Source: Paractinoplanes ferrugineus
GTDB lineage: Bacteria; Actinomycetota; Actinomycetes; Mycobacteriales; Micromonosporaceae
DNA length: 64,000 nt
Assembly (NCBI RefSeq): GCF_016862195.1
Contig: NZ_BOMM01000038.1
Span: 177,147-241,146, forward strand
Reading direction: 5' to 3'
Shown: positions 51,653 to 60,318 of the stretch, one piece after another
Position numbering within the stretch: the first letter of the stretch is position 1
How the letters are laid out: every line of letters starts with the position of its first letter
Notes under the pieces: model-generated
Told to the model about the DNA's origin: nothing
The model's database searches: none
Seen by the model: only the letters and a program-made list of their open reading frames with translations
Translations under genes and position numbers: made by a program

Positions 51653-52509
51653 AGGCGCTGCTCGGGGCCGGGGTCATGGCGGTGGCGCTCGGGGTGGGGC
51701 CGGTGCTCGGTGCGGCCGCCGCGGAGCTGTTGGGGGCGACCGGGTTCGCGGCGCGGATGCTGCCCGCCCTGTTCGTCACGGCCATCGCGGTGCCGCTCGT
51801 CCTGCTGCTGGCGCGGGGGGATCGCGCCCGCATCGGCCTGCGTGGCGGCGGGTTCGGACTCGGTGCGGCGGTCGTCGGGGGTTCGGCGGTCGTCACGTTC
51901 GGGCTGGGGACGGTGGCGGGGCTGATCCGGTGGGGCGAACTCGACCCGGCCGCGCTGGTGGGCTTCCTGCTCACCGACACGGTTGTCGCGCTGCTGCTGG
52001 AGGCGTTGCCGGAGGAGTTGACGTTGCGGGGTTACGCGTTCGGCGTGCTGCGGCGGCGATTTCGCGCGGTCCGGGCCGGGGCGCTGACCACAGGGCTGTT
52101 CCTGCTGGTGCCGGCGGCCGCGAGCGGGGTGCGGGCGGTGTGCACCGGGGAGCCGGCCGGGCTGGTGCCGGCCGGGGAGGATCCGGTGGCTTATCTGGTT
52201 CTGCTGGGGTTCTTCGGGGTCATGCTGGTGGCGGCCCGGACCGCTACCGGGTCGGCCGGCATCTGGACGTGCGTCGGCGCGCACCTGATGTTTCTCACCG
52301 TGAACCGGGTCGTGCTGTTCGGTGCCGACCGGCACGCGGGCTGGTCGGCCGAGCTCACCAGCCCGGACGCGGTGCTCCTCGTCCCGGTCTACCTGGTGCT
52401 GGCGACCGCGGCCTTCGTGCTGCTCGGGCGCCGGGCCAGGAAGGGGGTGCCCGGGGCCGGGAAAGGTGCCGGGACGGAAAGGGTGTTGGCCATCCGGGGC
52501 GTGACTTGA
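51649..52509 (+). CDS. CPBP-family intramembrane metalloprotease
   Basis: A membrane protein with about eight helices. The glutamate motif PEELTLRGYAFGVLRRR (EExxxR) near residue 122 and a later His/Asn motif GAHLMFLTVN match the CAAX-protease/bacteriocin-processing family. In bacteria such proteins serve in self-immunity or processing, with few known substrates. It is translationally coupled to the TetR gene. Confidence 0.75.
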   Translation: MKALLGAGVMAVALGVGPVLGAAAAELLGATGFAARMLPALFVTAIAVPLVLLLARGDRARIGLRGGGFGLGAAVVGGSAVVTFGLGTVAGLIRWGELDPAALVGFLLTDTVVALLLEALPEELTLRGYAFGVLRRRFRAVRAGALTTGLFLLVPAAASGVRAVCTGEPAGLVPAGEDPVAYLVLLGFFGVMLVAARTATGSAGIWTCVGAHLMFLTVNRVVLFGADRHAGWSAELTSPDAVLLVPVYLVLATAAFVLLGRRARKGVPGAGKGAGTERVLAIRGVT

Positions 52510-52516
52510 TACGGTT

Positions 52517-52536
52517 CTCTGCATAGTCATGCGGAG
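52517..52536 (+). promoter_or_regulatory. Probable ArgR box at argC
   Basis: CTCTGCAT and ATGCGGAG are separated by AGTC and pair at 7 of 8 positions. The TGCAT/ATGC half-sites match the actinobacterial ARG box pattern. It overlaps the argC Shine-Dalgarno (GGAGGA), so bound ArgR, encoded at the end of this operon, would block expression when arginine is high. Confidence 0.6.
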
Positions 52537-52542
52537 GATGTC

Positions 52543-53544
52543 ATGGGAATTCGGGTCGCGGTCGCGGGGGCAAGTGGATATGCGGGTGGTGAGCTGCTGC
52601 GCCTGCTCGCCGGGCATCCCGAGTTCGATGTGGTGGCAGCCACCGCGCACTCCCAGGCCGGCACGCACGTCACCGCCGTACACCCGCAGTTGACGGGTCT
52701 CGATCTGACGCTCGGGGCGACCGACGCGGCCGGCTTGAGCGACGCTGACCTGGTTTTTCTTGCCCTTCCGCACGGTCAGTCGGCGGCCGTGGCGGCGCAC
52801 CTGCCGGCCACGGTCAAGATCGTCGACCTGGGGGCCGATTTCCGGCTGCGGGACGCCGAGCCGTGGCGGAAGTACTACGGCGGCGAGCACGCCGGCACGT
52901 GGACCTACGGCCTGCCCGAATTGCCCGGCCAGCGGGAGTTGATCAAGGCTTCCCAGCGGACCGCGAACACCGGTTGTTATGCGGCCTCCATCACACTCGC
53001 GCTGGCTCCGCTCATCGCGAGCGGGCTCGCCGACCCGGCCGACGTCGTCGTGGTGGCCAGCTCCGGCACCTCCGGCGCGGGCCGCGGCGCCAAGGTGAAC
53101 CTGCTGGCCAGCGAGGTGATGGGCGATCTCTCGCCGTACAAGGTCGGCGCCCACCAGCACGTGCCGGAGATCAAGCAGGCCACCGGGGCGTCGTCACTGT
53201 CGATGACACCGGTGCTCGCGCCGATGCCTCGCGGCATTCTCGCGACCGTCACCGCGACCGCGGCGAAGCCGGGCGACCCGCGGCAGGCGCTGGCCGACGC
53301 CTATCGGGACGAGGCGTTCGTGCACCTGCTGCCCGAGGGGCAGTGGCCGCACACGGCCGCCACCGCCGGCTCCAACTCCTGCCACCTGCAGGCGACCATC
53401 GACGTCGACTCGGGGCGGATCATCGTGGTCAGCGCCCTCGACAACCTCGGCAAGGGTGCCGCCGGCCAAGCCGTGCAGTGCGCCAACCTCATGTTCGGCC
53501 TGCCCGAGACGATGGGCCTGTCCGTGTTCGGAGTCGCGCCATGA
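52543..53544 (+). CDS. argC: N-acetyl-gamma-glutamyl-phosphate reductase
   Basis: An NADPH enzyme, third step of arginine synthesis. The Rossmann start is VAVAGASGYAGGELLRLL, the catalytic Cys lies in TANTGCYAASI, and SGAGRGAK follows. The length (333) is normal. It is the first gene of the arg operon, preceded by a likely ArgR box, and its stop overlaps argJ (ATGA). Confidence 0.96.
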   Translation: MGIRVAVAGASGYAGGELLRLLAGHPEFDVVAATAHSQAGTHVTAVHPQLTGLDLTLGATDAAGLSDADLVFLALPHGQSAAVAAHLPATVKIVDLGADFRLRDAEPWRKYYGGEHAGTWTYGLPELPGQRELIKASQRTANTGCYAASITLALAPLIASGLADPADVVVVASSGTSGAGRGAKVNLLASEVMGDLSPYKVGAHQHVPEIKQATGASSLSMTPVLAPMPRGILATVTATAAKPGDPRQALADAYRDEAFVHLLPEGQWPHTAATAGSNSCHLQATIDVDSGRIIVVSALDNLGKGAAGQAVQCANLMFGLPETMGLSVFGVAP

Positions 53545-54713
53545 CCGTCACCCACCCCAAGGGCTTCCGGGCCAGCGGCGTCGCCGCCGGTCTGAAGACC
53601 ACCGGCAACCCCGATGTGGCGCTCGTCGTCAACGACGGGCCCGATTTCACCGCGGCCGCCGTCTTCACCGGCAACCGGGTCAAGGCCGCGCCGGTGCTGT
53701 GGAGCCAACAGGTGCTCAAGGGCGGCGTCGTGCGCGCCGTCGTGCTCAACTCGGGCGGCGCCAACGCGTGCACCGGCTCGCAGGGCTTTCGCGACACGCA
53801 CGCCACCGCCGAGCACACCGCCACCGTGCTGCGCGGCGGTCCCAAGCCGCAGATGATCGGGCCCGGGGACGTGGCGGTCTGCTCGACCGGCCTGATCGGT
53901 GAGCTGCTGCCGATGGACAAGCTGCTGCCCGGCGTCACCGCCGCGGCCCGGGCGCTCGCCGCCGACGGCGGCCCGAAGGCGGCCGAGGCGATCATGACCA
54001 CCGACTCGGTGGCGAAGAACGCGGTGGTGCGCGGGGACGGCTGGTCGGTCGGCGGCATCGCCAAGGGGGCCGGCATGCTGGCCCCCGCGCTGGCCACCAT
54101 GCTCGTGGTGATCACCACCGACGCCTCGGCCGGCAACGATGTGCTCGACGCGGCGCTGCGCGAGGCGACCCGGCTGACGTTCGACCGGATCGACGCCGAC
54201 GGCTGCATGTCGACGAACGACACCGTGCTGCTGCTGGCCAGCGGTGCCTCGGACCGGCAGCCGTCGGTCGAGGAGCTGACCGCGGCGGTCACCGCCGTCT
54301 GTCACGACCTCGCCCAGCAGTTGATCGCCGACGCCGAGGGCGCCACCAAGCACATCTCGATCACCGTCGAGGGCGCCGACAGCGAGGGTGACGCGGTCGA
54401 GGTCGGCCGGGTCGTGGCCCGCAACAACCTGGTCAAGACGGCGTTGTTCGGCAACGACCCGAACTGGGGACGGATCCTCGCGGCGGTCGGCACGACCCGG
54501 GCGAAGTTCGAGCCCGACCGGATCGACGTGGCCATCAACGGCGTGTGGATCTGCAAGGGCGGGGCGGCGGCCGAGGACCGGTCGAAGGTGGATCTGTCGG
54601 GCCGCCCGGTGGAGATCGTCATCAACCTTCGCGAGGGCGAGATGGCCGCGACGATCTGGACGACCGATCTGTCGCACGCCTACGTGCACGAGAACTCGGC
54701 GTACTCGTCGTGA
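53541..54713 (+). CDS. argJ: Glutamate N-acetyltransferase / ornithine acetyltransferase
   Basis: It recycles the acetyl group from acetylornithine to glutamate and may also make acetylglutamate from acetyl-CoA. The self-cleavage site is seen in KGAGMLAPALATMLVVIT (cut before the Thr). DGCMSTNDT and NLVKTALFGNDPNWGRI are also typical. The 390-residue precursor is cut into alpha and beta chains. It overlaps argC and argB by 4 bases each. Confidence 0.95.
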   Translation: MTVTHPKGFRASGVAAGLKTTGNPDVALVVNDGPDFTAAAVFTGNRVKAAPVLWSQQVLKGGVVRAVVLNSGGANACTGSQGFRDTHATAEHTATVLRGGPKPQMIGPGDVAVCSTGLIGELLPMDKLLPGVTAAARALAADGGPKAAEAIMTTDSVAKNAVVRGDGWSVGGIAKGAGMLAPALATMLVVITTDASAGNDVLDAALREATRLTFDRIDADGCMSTNDTVLLLASGASDRQPSVEELTAAVTAVCHDLAQQLIADAEGATKHISITVEGADSEGDAVEVGRVVARNNLVKTALFGNDPNWGRILAAVGTTRAKFEPDRIDVAINGVWICKGGAAAEDRSKVDLSGRPVEIVINLREGEMAATIWTTDLSHAYVHENSAYSS

Positions 54714-55579
54714 CCACACCGTTGGCGAAGGCCGGCGTCCTGATCGAGGCGCTGCCCTGGCTGGAACGCTTCCACGGGGCGACCGTGGTGATCAAGTACG
54801 GCGGCAACGCGATGATCACGCCGGCCCTGCAGAAGGCGTTCGCCGAAGACATCGTGTTCATGCGCTACGTGGGAATCCGGCCGGTCGTCGTGCACGGTGG
54901 CGGTCCGCAGATCAGCCGGATGCTCGACACGCTGGGCATCAGGAGCGAGTTCCGCGGCGGGCTGCGGGTCACGACTCCGGAGGCCATGGACGTCGTCCGG
55001 ATGGTGCTCACCGGGCAGGTCGGCCGGGAGCTGGTCGGGCTGATCAACCAGCACGGGCCGTTCGCGGTCGGGCTCTCCGGCGAGGACGCCCGGTTGTTCA
55101 CCGCGACCCGCCGGGGGGCGATGATCGACGGCGAGGAGGTCGACATCGGCCAGGTCGGCGACGTCAGCAAAGTGGACACCAGCGCCGTCGACGACCTGAT
55201 CGCGGCCGGTCGCATCCCGGTCATCGCCAGCGTCGCCCCCGACGCCGGCGGCGTCGTGCACAACGTCAACGCCGACACCGCGGCCGCGGCCCTGGCCGAG
55301 GCGCTCGGCGCCCGCAAACTGGTGGTCCTCACCGATGTGCCGGGCCTCTACACCAACTGGCCGGACACCTCGTCGCTGACCACCCGGATCGACGCCGACG
55401 CGCTCGAGAAGCTGCTGCCCGGCCTCGAAGCCGGCATGGTCCCCAAGATGGAGGCGTGCCTGCGCGCCGTCCGTGGGGGCGTGCCCGCCGCGCACGTCGT
55501 CGACGGTCGGGTCCCGCACTCCACGCTGCTGGAAGTCTTCACCTCGGAAGGGATCGGAACGATGGTGGTTCCCGCATGA
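54710..55579 (+). CDS. argB: Acetylglutamate kinase
   Basis: It phosphorylates N-acetylglutamate, the arginine-sensitive step in many bacteria. Motifs are VVIKYGGNAM, VVVHGGGPQI, GLSGEDARLF and VVHNVNADTAAAALAEAL. The N-terminal helix AGVLIEALPWLERFHG is of the kind that forms the arginine-sensitive hexamer. The GTG start overlaps the argJ stop. Confidence 0.95.
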   Translation: MTTPLAKAGVLIEALPWLERFHGATVVIKYGGNAMITPALQKAFAEDIVFMRYVGIRPVVVHGGGPQISRMLDTLGIRSEFRGGLRVTTPEAMDVVRMVLTGQVGRELVGLINQHGPFAVGLSGEDARLFTATRRGAMIDGEEVDIGQVGDVSKVDTSAVDDLIAAGRIPVIASVAPDAGGVVHNVNADTAAAALAEALGARKLVVLTDVPGLYTNWPDTSSLTTRIDADALEKLLPGLEAGMVPKMEACLRAVRGGVPAAHVVDGRVPHSTLLEVFTSEGIGTMVVPA

Positions 55580-56721
55580 CGCTCGCCGGCCGGTGGCAGA
55601 CCTCGATGATGAACAACTACGGGACGCCGCAGCTCGCCCTGGTCCGCGGCACGGGCGCGGTGGTGACCGACGAGAACGGCAAGGAGTACGTCGACTTCCT
55701 CGGCGGCATCGCGGTGAACGCGCTCGGACACGCCCACCCGGCCGTGGTCGAGGCCGTCACCCGGCAGATCTCGCAGCTGGGCCACGTCTCCAACCTCTAC
55801 ATCGCCGAGCCCTGCGTGGCCCTCGCCGAGCTGCTGCTGGCCCTCGCGGGGCGCCCCGGCCGGGTCATCTTCGGCAACTCGGGCGCCGAGGCGAACGAGG
55901 CCGCCTTCAAGCTCTCCCGGCTGACCGGCCGCACCCACGTGGTGGCCACCAACGGCGCGTTCCACGGCCGCACGATGGGCGCCCTGGCGCTCACCGGCCA
56001 GCCGTCGAAGGCGGATGCGTTCCGCCCGCTGCCCGGCGAGGTCGAGCACGTCGACTTCGGCGATCTGCGAGCGCTCGAGGCCGCCGTCACGAACGAGACC
56101 GCCATGGTCATCCTGGAGCCGATCCAGGGTGAGAACGGCGTCGTCGTGCCGCCGACCGGTTACCTGGCCGGCGCGCGGGAGATCTGCACCCGCCACGGCG
56201 CCCTCCTCGTGCTCGACGAGGTGCAGACCGGCATCGGGCGCACCGGCCACTGGTTCCACCACCAGAGCGAGGGCGTCGAACCCGACGTCATCACCCTCGC
56301 CAAAGGACTCGGCGGCGGACTCCCGCTGGGTGCCTGCATCGCGTTCGGCCGGGCGGCCGACCTGTTCACCCCGGGCTCGCACGGCACCACGTTCGGCGGC
56401 AACCCGATCGCGTGCGCGGCCGGCCTCGCCGTCGTCCGCACGATCGCCAGCGAAGGACTGCTCGACCACGTGAAGCGGGTGGGCGAGCAACTGCGGCGGG
56501 GACTCGAGAACCACCCCCTGGTCGAGCATGTCCGCGGGGCCGGGCTGCTTCTCGGCGTCGTACTCAAGCAGCCGGTCGCCAAAGATCTGGCGGCCGCCCT
56601 GCAGGGCGCCGGATTCCTCGTCAACGCCCCGCAACCCGACGTCATCCGGCTCGCCCCGCCGCTGATCATCAGCAGCGAGCAGGCGGACGCCCTCATCGCA
56701 GCTTTGGACGGCCTGACATGA
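55576..56721 (+). CDS. argD: Acetylornithine aminotransferase
   Basis: A PLP enzyme turning acetylglutamate semialdehyde into acetylornithine. Seen are NSGAEANEAAFKLSRLTGRT, FHGRTMGAL, the PLP Asp in LLVLDEVQTGIGRTG and the Lys in TLAKGLGGGLPLGA. At 381 residues it is slightly short at the N-terminus but complete. Overlaps argB and argF by 4 bases. Confidence 0.95.
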   Translation: MTLAGRWQTSMMNNYGTPQLALVRGTGAVVTDENGKEYVDFLGGIAVNALGHAHPAVVEAVTRQISQLGHVSNLYIAEPCVALAELLLALAGRPGRVIFGNSGAEANEAAFKLSRLTGRTHVVATNGAFHGRTMGALALTGQPSKADAFRPLPGEVEHVDFGDLRALEAAVTNETAMVILEPIQGENGVVVPPTGYLAGAREICTRHGALLVLDEVQTGIGRTGHWFHHQSEGVEPDVITLAKGLGGGLPLGACIAFGRAADLFTPGSHGTTFGGNPIACAAGLAVVRTIASEGLLDHVKRVGEQLRRGLENHPLVEHVRGAGLLLGVVLKQPVAKDLAAALQGAGFLVNAPQPDVIRLAPPLIISSEQADALIAALDGLT

Positions 56722-57647
56722 CCCGGCATTTTCTTCGTGACGACGATCTGAACCCCCAGGAGCAGGCGGCGGTGCTCGACCTCGCGGCCGAGATGAAAGC
56801 GGCCCGCTTCATCTACCGCCCGCTGGAAGGCCCGCGTTCGGTGGCGGTCTTCTTCGACAAGGTCAGCCTGCGCACCCGGCTGTCCTTCGAGGCCGGCATC
56901 GCCGAGCTGGGCGGGCAGCCGATAATCGTGGACACCCAGGCCACCCACTTCGGCCGGGGCGAGTCGCTGTCCGACGCCGGCAAGGTCGTCTCCCGCTACG
57001 TCGCCGCCATGGTCTTCCGCACCACCGGCGACGAGCGGCTGGTCGAGCTGGCCTCCGGGGTCAACGTGCCGGTGGTCAACGCGCTCACCGACGGCTTCCA
57101 CCCGTGTCAACTGCTCGCCGACCTGCTGACGATCCGGGAGAAATTCGGATCGACGAGCGGCCGGAAACTCGCGTACGTCGGTGACGCGGCCAACAACATG
57201 GCGCACTCCTATCTCCTCGCCGGTGCGACCGCGGGCATGCACGTCCGCGTCGCCGGCCCGTCCGGTTTCGACCCCAACCCGGCCGTGGTGAGCCGGGCGG
57301 CCGAGATCGCGGCGTGGACCGGTGGCTCGGTCGAGATGCTGCGCGACCCGGTGGAGGCGGTCGACGGCGTGGACGTGATCGCCACCGACACCTGGACGTC
57401 GATGGGCCAGGAGGGGGACGGCCGGGATCGGCTGACCCCGTTCTGGCCGTACCAGGTGAACGACAAGCTCCTGGCCGCCGCCTCGCCGGAGGCGATCGTG
57501 CTGCACTGCCTGCCCGCCCACCGCGGGGAGGAGATCACCGACGACGTGCTGGACGGCCCCCAGAGCGTGGTCTTCGACCAGGCCGAGAACCGGCTGCACG
57601 CGCAGAAGGCGCTCCTCGCCTGGCTGCTGGCGGTGAACACGCCGTGA
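56718..57647 (+). CDS. argF: Ornithine carbamoyltransferase
   Basis: It joins carbamoyl phosphate and ornithine to citrulline. The carbamoyl-phosphate loop reads FDKVSLRTRLSFEAGIAELG; most ornithine enzymes have STRTR, and SLRTR is a variant. HCLPAHRG (catalytic Cys) and the ornithine loop DTWTSMGQE are standard. FHPCQLLAD is also conserved. The operon position makes the substrate secure. Confidence 0.94.
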   Translation: MTRHFLRDDDLNPQEQAAVLDLAAEMKAARFIYRPLEGPRSVAVFFDKVSLRTRLSFEAGIAELGGQPIIVDTQATHFGRGESLSDAGKVVSRYVAAMVFRTTGDERLVELASGVNVPVVNALTDGFHPCQLLADLLTIREKFGSTSGRKLAYVGDAANNMAHSYLLAGATAGMHVRVAGPSGFDPNPAVVSRAAEIAAWTGGSVEMLRDPVEAVDGVDVIATDTWTSMGQEGDGRDRLTPFWPYQVNDKLLAAASPEAIVLHCLPAHRGEEITDDVLDGPQSVVFDQAENRLHAQKALLAWLLAVNTP

Positions 57648-58141
57648 CCGGGCCGGTGACCCGCGCGGGCCGGCACGCCCGGATCGTCGAGCTCATCCGG
57701 GAGCGGCCGATCCGGTCGCAGACCGAGCTCGCCGAGCTCCTGGCCGGCGACGGTGTGCAGGTCACCCAGGCCACCCTGTCCCGCGACCTGGAGGAGCTGG
57801 GTGCCGTCAAGGTCAGCGGCGCCTACCTGATCCCGGAGGACGGCAAGCGTCCGCTGCGCGACGCCGAGAACGCGCCCGCCCGTCTCCTGCGGCTCCTGCG
57901 GGAGTTGCTCACCGGAGTGGACGCGAGCGGCAACATCGCCGTGCTGCGCACCCCGCCCGGGGCGGCGCAGTTCCTGGCGAGCGCGCTCGACCGCTCCGGA
58001 CTGACCGACGTCGTCGGCACCATCGCCGGCGACGACACGATCTTCGTCGTGACCCGTGACCCCGGGGGCGGAGCGGCCTTCGCTGACAAGCTGATGGGCT
58101 GGAGCCGCTCCGAACTCGACCAACTGGAGAGTCACTCGTGA
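57644..58141 (+). CDS. argR: Arginine repressor
   Basis: It represses arginine genes when arginine is bound. The N-terminal winged helix has SQTELAELLAGDGVQVTQAT and LSRDLEELGAVKV. The C-terminal hexamerisation and arginine-binding domain has GTIAGDDTIFVVTRD with the conserved Asp pair. The GTG start overlaps the argF stop. It probably binds the box before argC. Confidence 0.95.
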   Translation: MTGPVTRAGRHARIVELIRERPIRSQTELAELLAGDGVQVTQATLSRDLEELGAVKVSGAYLIPEDGKRPLRDAENAPARLLRLLRELLTGVDASGNIAVLRTPPGAAQFLASALDRSGLTDVVGTIAGDDTIFVVTRDPGGGAAFADKLMGWSRSELDQLESHS

Positions 58142-59034
58142 CAGTGCAACCGCAGGACCCGCCGGTGGAGGTCCACTTCCCCGGCTTCGCCGACCATGTC
58201 CAGGGCCTGGTCGGCCACCAGGTCGAGTTCTTCCTCGCCTCCAACGAGACGTTGCGCTCGCACCTGCACGAGACGCCGTACGGGCACAAGCTGACCTGGC
58301 TCGACTTCACCGACACGGCCGACAAGGGCTGGTCGACCCGGGAGTTCCTGAACCTCTTCAACGTCATCAACGGCATCGCGTTCGGCGACCGGGGCATCCC
58401 GATGCCGCAGTGGGTGATGGTCGACCTGATCCTGATGCCGTCGGCCGCCGTGATCGCGGGCCTGCCGCAGGACGCGTTCGCCGAGATGGTGCAGCGGTCG
58501 ACCTTCCGCTTCGACACCGACGTGAAGCAGCACCTGCGGGCCGTGCAGGACAGCATGCGGGAGAGCGGCTACACCGGCCCGGTGCCGGTGGGTGGCTACT
58601 GCGCCGCGCCGAGCGCCGCCCCCGGCACGTGGGTCGGCTGGTCGCTCTGGTCGCTGATGCCCGCGGTCGGCCTGGGCCAGGCGGCGAAGGCCCTGGCCCT
58701 CTCCGCCTACCAGGCGAAGAAGCTGGACGGCGTGACCCAGTACGACAACAGCGCGCTCAAGGTGCACACCCGCTTCGGCCCGCTGAAGATCCTGGTCGCG
58801 ACCGTGCCGTTCCACACCTCGCCGGGCTCGTTCGTCTACGAGAGCGACTTCACCATCCCGCCCGCCGGTGCGGCCGTGCCCGAGCCGAGTTTCCTGCTCG
58901 ACCCGTTCGACTACGAGCGCCAGGCCGCCATGCAGAAGGCCATCGAGGCGGGACAGAGCGAGTTCTACGTCCTGCCGCCCGGCCACCTCGCGGTCGACGG
59001 CAAGGCCTTCGTGCCCGTCCTCGAGCTCTCCTGA
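58138..59034 (+). CDS. Unrecognised protein inside the arginine operon
   Basis: A 298-residue soluble protein whose GTG overlaps the argR stop, so it is translated with the arg genes. I do not recognise a family. It is rich in aromatic residues (PQWVMVDLILMP, GTWVGWSLWSLMPAVGLGQA) and has GVTQYDNSALKVHTRFGPLK and FVYESDFTIPPAG, suggesting a mixed alpha/beta domain. No signal peptide or certain membrane helix. A single Cys (GGYCAAPS). Codon use matches its neighbours, so it is not a recent arrival. Confidence 0.75.
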   Translation: MTVQPQDPPVEVHFPGFADHVQGLVGHQVEFFLASNETLRSHLHETPYGHKLTWLDFTDTADKGWSTREFLNLFNVINGIAFGDRGIPMPQWVMVDLILMPSAAVIAGLPQDAFAEMVQRSTFRFDTDVKQHLRAVQDSMRESGYTGPVPVGGYCAAPSAAPGTWVGWSLWSLMPAVGLGQAAKALALSAYQAKKLDGVTQYDNSALKVHTRFGPLKILVATVPFHTSPGSFVYESDFTIPPAGAAVPEPSFLLDPFDYERQAAMQKAIEAGQSEFYVLPPGHLAVDGKAFVPVLELS

Positions 59035-59076
59035 TCTCCGACTTCGCCTGACCACCGACAAGATGGACGTCCTATC

Positions 59077-60318
59077 ATGACCAAGCGCAAGATCGTTCTC
59101 GCCTTCTCCGGCGGCCTGGACACCTCGTACGCCCTCGTGTCGCTGCGCGAACAGGGGTGGGAGGTGCTCACCGCCAACATCGACACGGGTGGCCTGCACA
59201 GCGGTGAGGGTGAGTCGGTGAAGGCCCGCGCCGAGGAGCTCGGGTCGGCCGGCCACTTCATCGTCGACGCCCGCGAGGAGCTCTACTCCCGCGTCGTCAC
59301 CTACGGGATCAAGGCCAACTACCTGCGCAACGGCGGCTATCCGTCGTGCGTCGGGGCGGAGCGCATGATCCAGGCGGAGAAGGTCGTCCAGGTCGCCATC
59401 GAGAACGGCGCCGACGCGGTCGCGCACGGCTCCACCGGGGCCGGGGCCGACCACGTCCGCTACGACGCGGTGATCCGGGCGCTCGCCCCGAACATGGAGA
59501 TCATCGCGCCGATCCGGGACGAGCGGCTGACCCGTGAGTTCGAGACCTCGTTCCTGACCGAGCGCGGCTTCGAGGTCAGCGCGAAGACCACCACCTACTC
59601 GATCAACGAGGGCCTGATCGGCACCACGATCGGCGGCGGTGAGACGTACGGCTCGTGGGAGTACCTGGCGGAGAGCGCGTGGACGTACACCAAGTCGATC
59701 GACGACGCCCCGGCCGACGGGGTCGAGCTGATCCTGTCGTTCGAGAAGGGTGAGGTCGTCGCGGCCACCACGGCCGACGGCGCCGCGCTGACCGAGGCCG
59801 GCGCGAAGAACTACGCCATCCTGGTCGCGCTCAACGAGCTCGGCGCGGCACACGGCGTCGGCCGCGGCATCCACATGGGCTCGACGATGGTCGGCAACCT
59901 GGCCCGGGTCGGCTTCGAGGCGCCCGGCATGCTGACCCTCATCGCCGCACACCGCGAACTGGAACGGCTGACCCTGAGCAACCGGCAGCAGGCCACCAAG
60001 CAGCAGCTCGGCACCACGTACGGCGACCTGCTGCACGAGGCGGTCTACTACGACCCGATCCTCGACGACCTGCGCGCCTATCTCGACTCGAGCCAGACCC
60101 GGGTCACCGGCGACGTGCGGGTCAAGCTGCACAAGGGCAACATCGTCGTACTCGGCAGCCGCAGCCCGTTCAGCCTGCTCGACGCGGCCGAGCGGCAGGG
60201 CGTCGTCTACGGCTACGGCTCGTCGATGTGGACCGGCGAGCAGGCCCGCGCGTTCGCCCACATGTACGCCGTGCCCGGGGCGATCGCCCAGGCCGCGGCG
60301 TCGGCGAAACCGGTCTAG
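59077..60318 (+). CDS. argG: Argininosuccinate synthase
   Basis: It joins citrulline and aspartate using ATP. The pyrophosphatase-type ATP loop is AFSGGLDTSYAL; NGGYPSCVGAERMIQAEKVV and AHGSTGAGADHVRYD follow. The length (413) is usual. The 42-base gap from the preceding gene has only a weak Shine-Dalgarno. Its stop shares a CTAG with convergent dapE. Confidence 0.94.
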   Translation: MTKRKIVLAFSGGLDTSYALVSLREQGWEVLTANIDTGGLHSGEGESVKARAEELGSAGHFIVDAREELYSRVVTYGIKANYLRNGGYPSCVGAERMIQAEKVVQVAIENGADAVAHGSTGAGADHVRYDAVIRALAPNMEIIAPIRDERLTREFETSFLTERGFEVSAKTTTYSINEGLIGTTIGGGETYGSWEYLAESAWTYTKSIDDAPADGVELILSFEKGEVVAATTADGAALTEAGAKNYAILVALNELGAAHGVGRGIHMGSTMVGNLARVGFEAPGMLTLIAAHRELERLTLSNRQQATKQQLGTTYGDLLHEAVYYDPILDDLRAYLDSSQTRVTGDVRVKLHKGNIVVLGSRSPFSLLDAAERQGVVYGYGSSMWTGEQARAFAHMYAVPGAIAQAAASAKPV

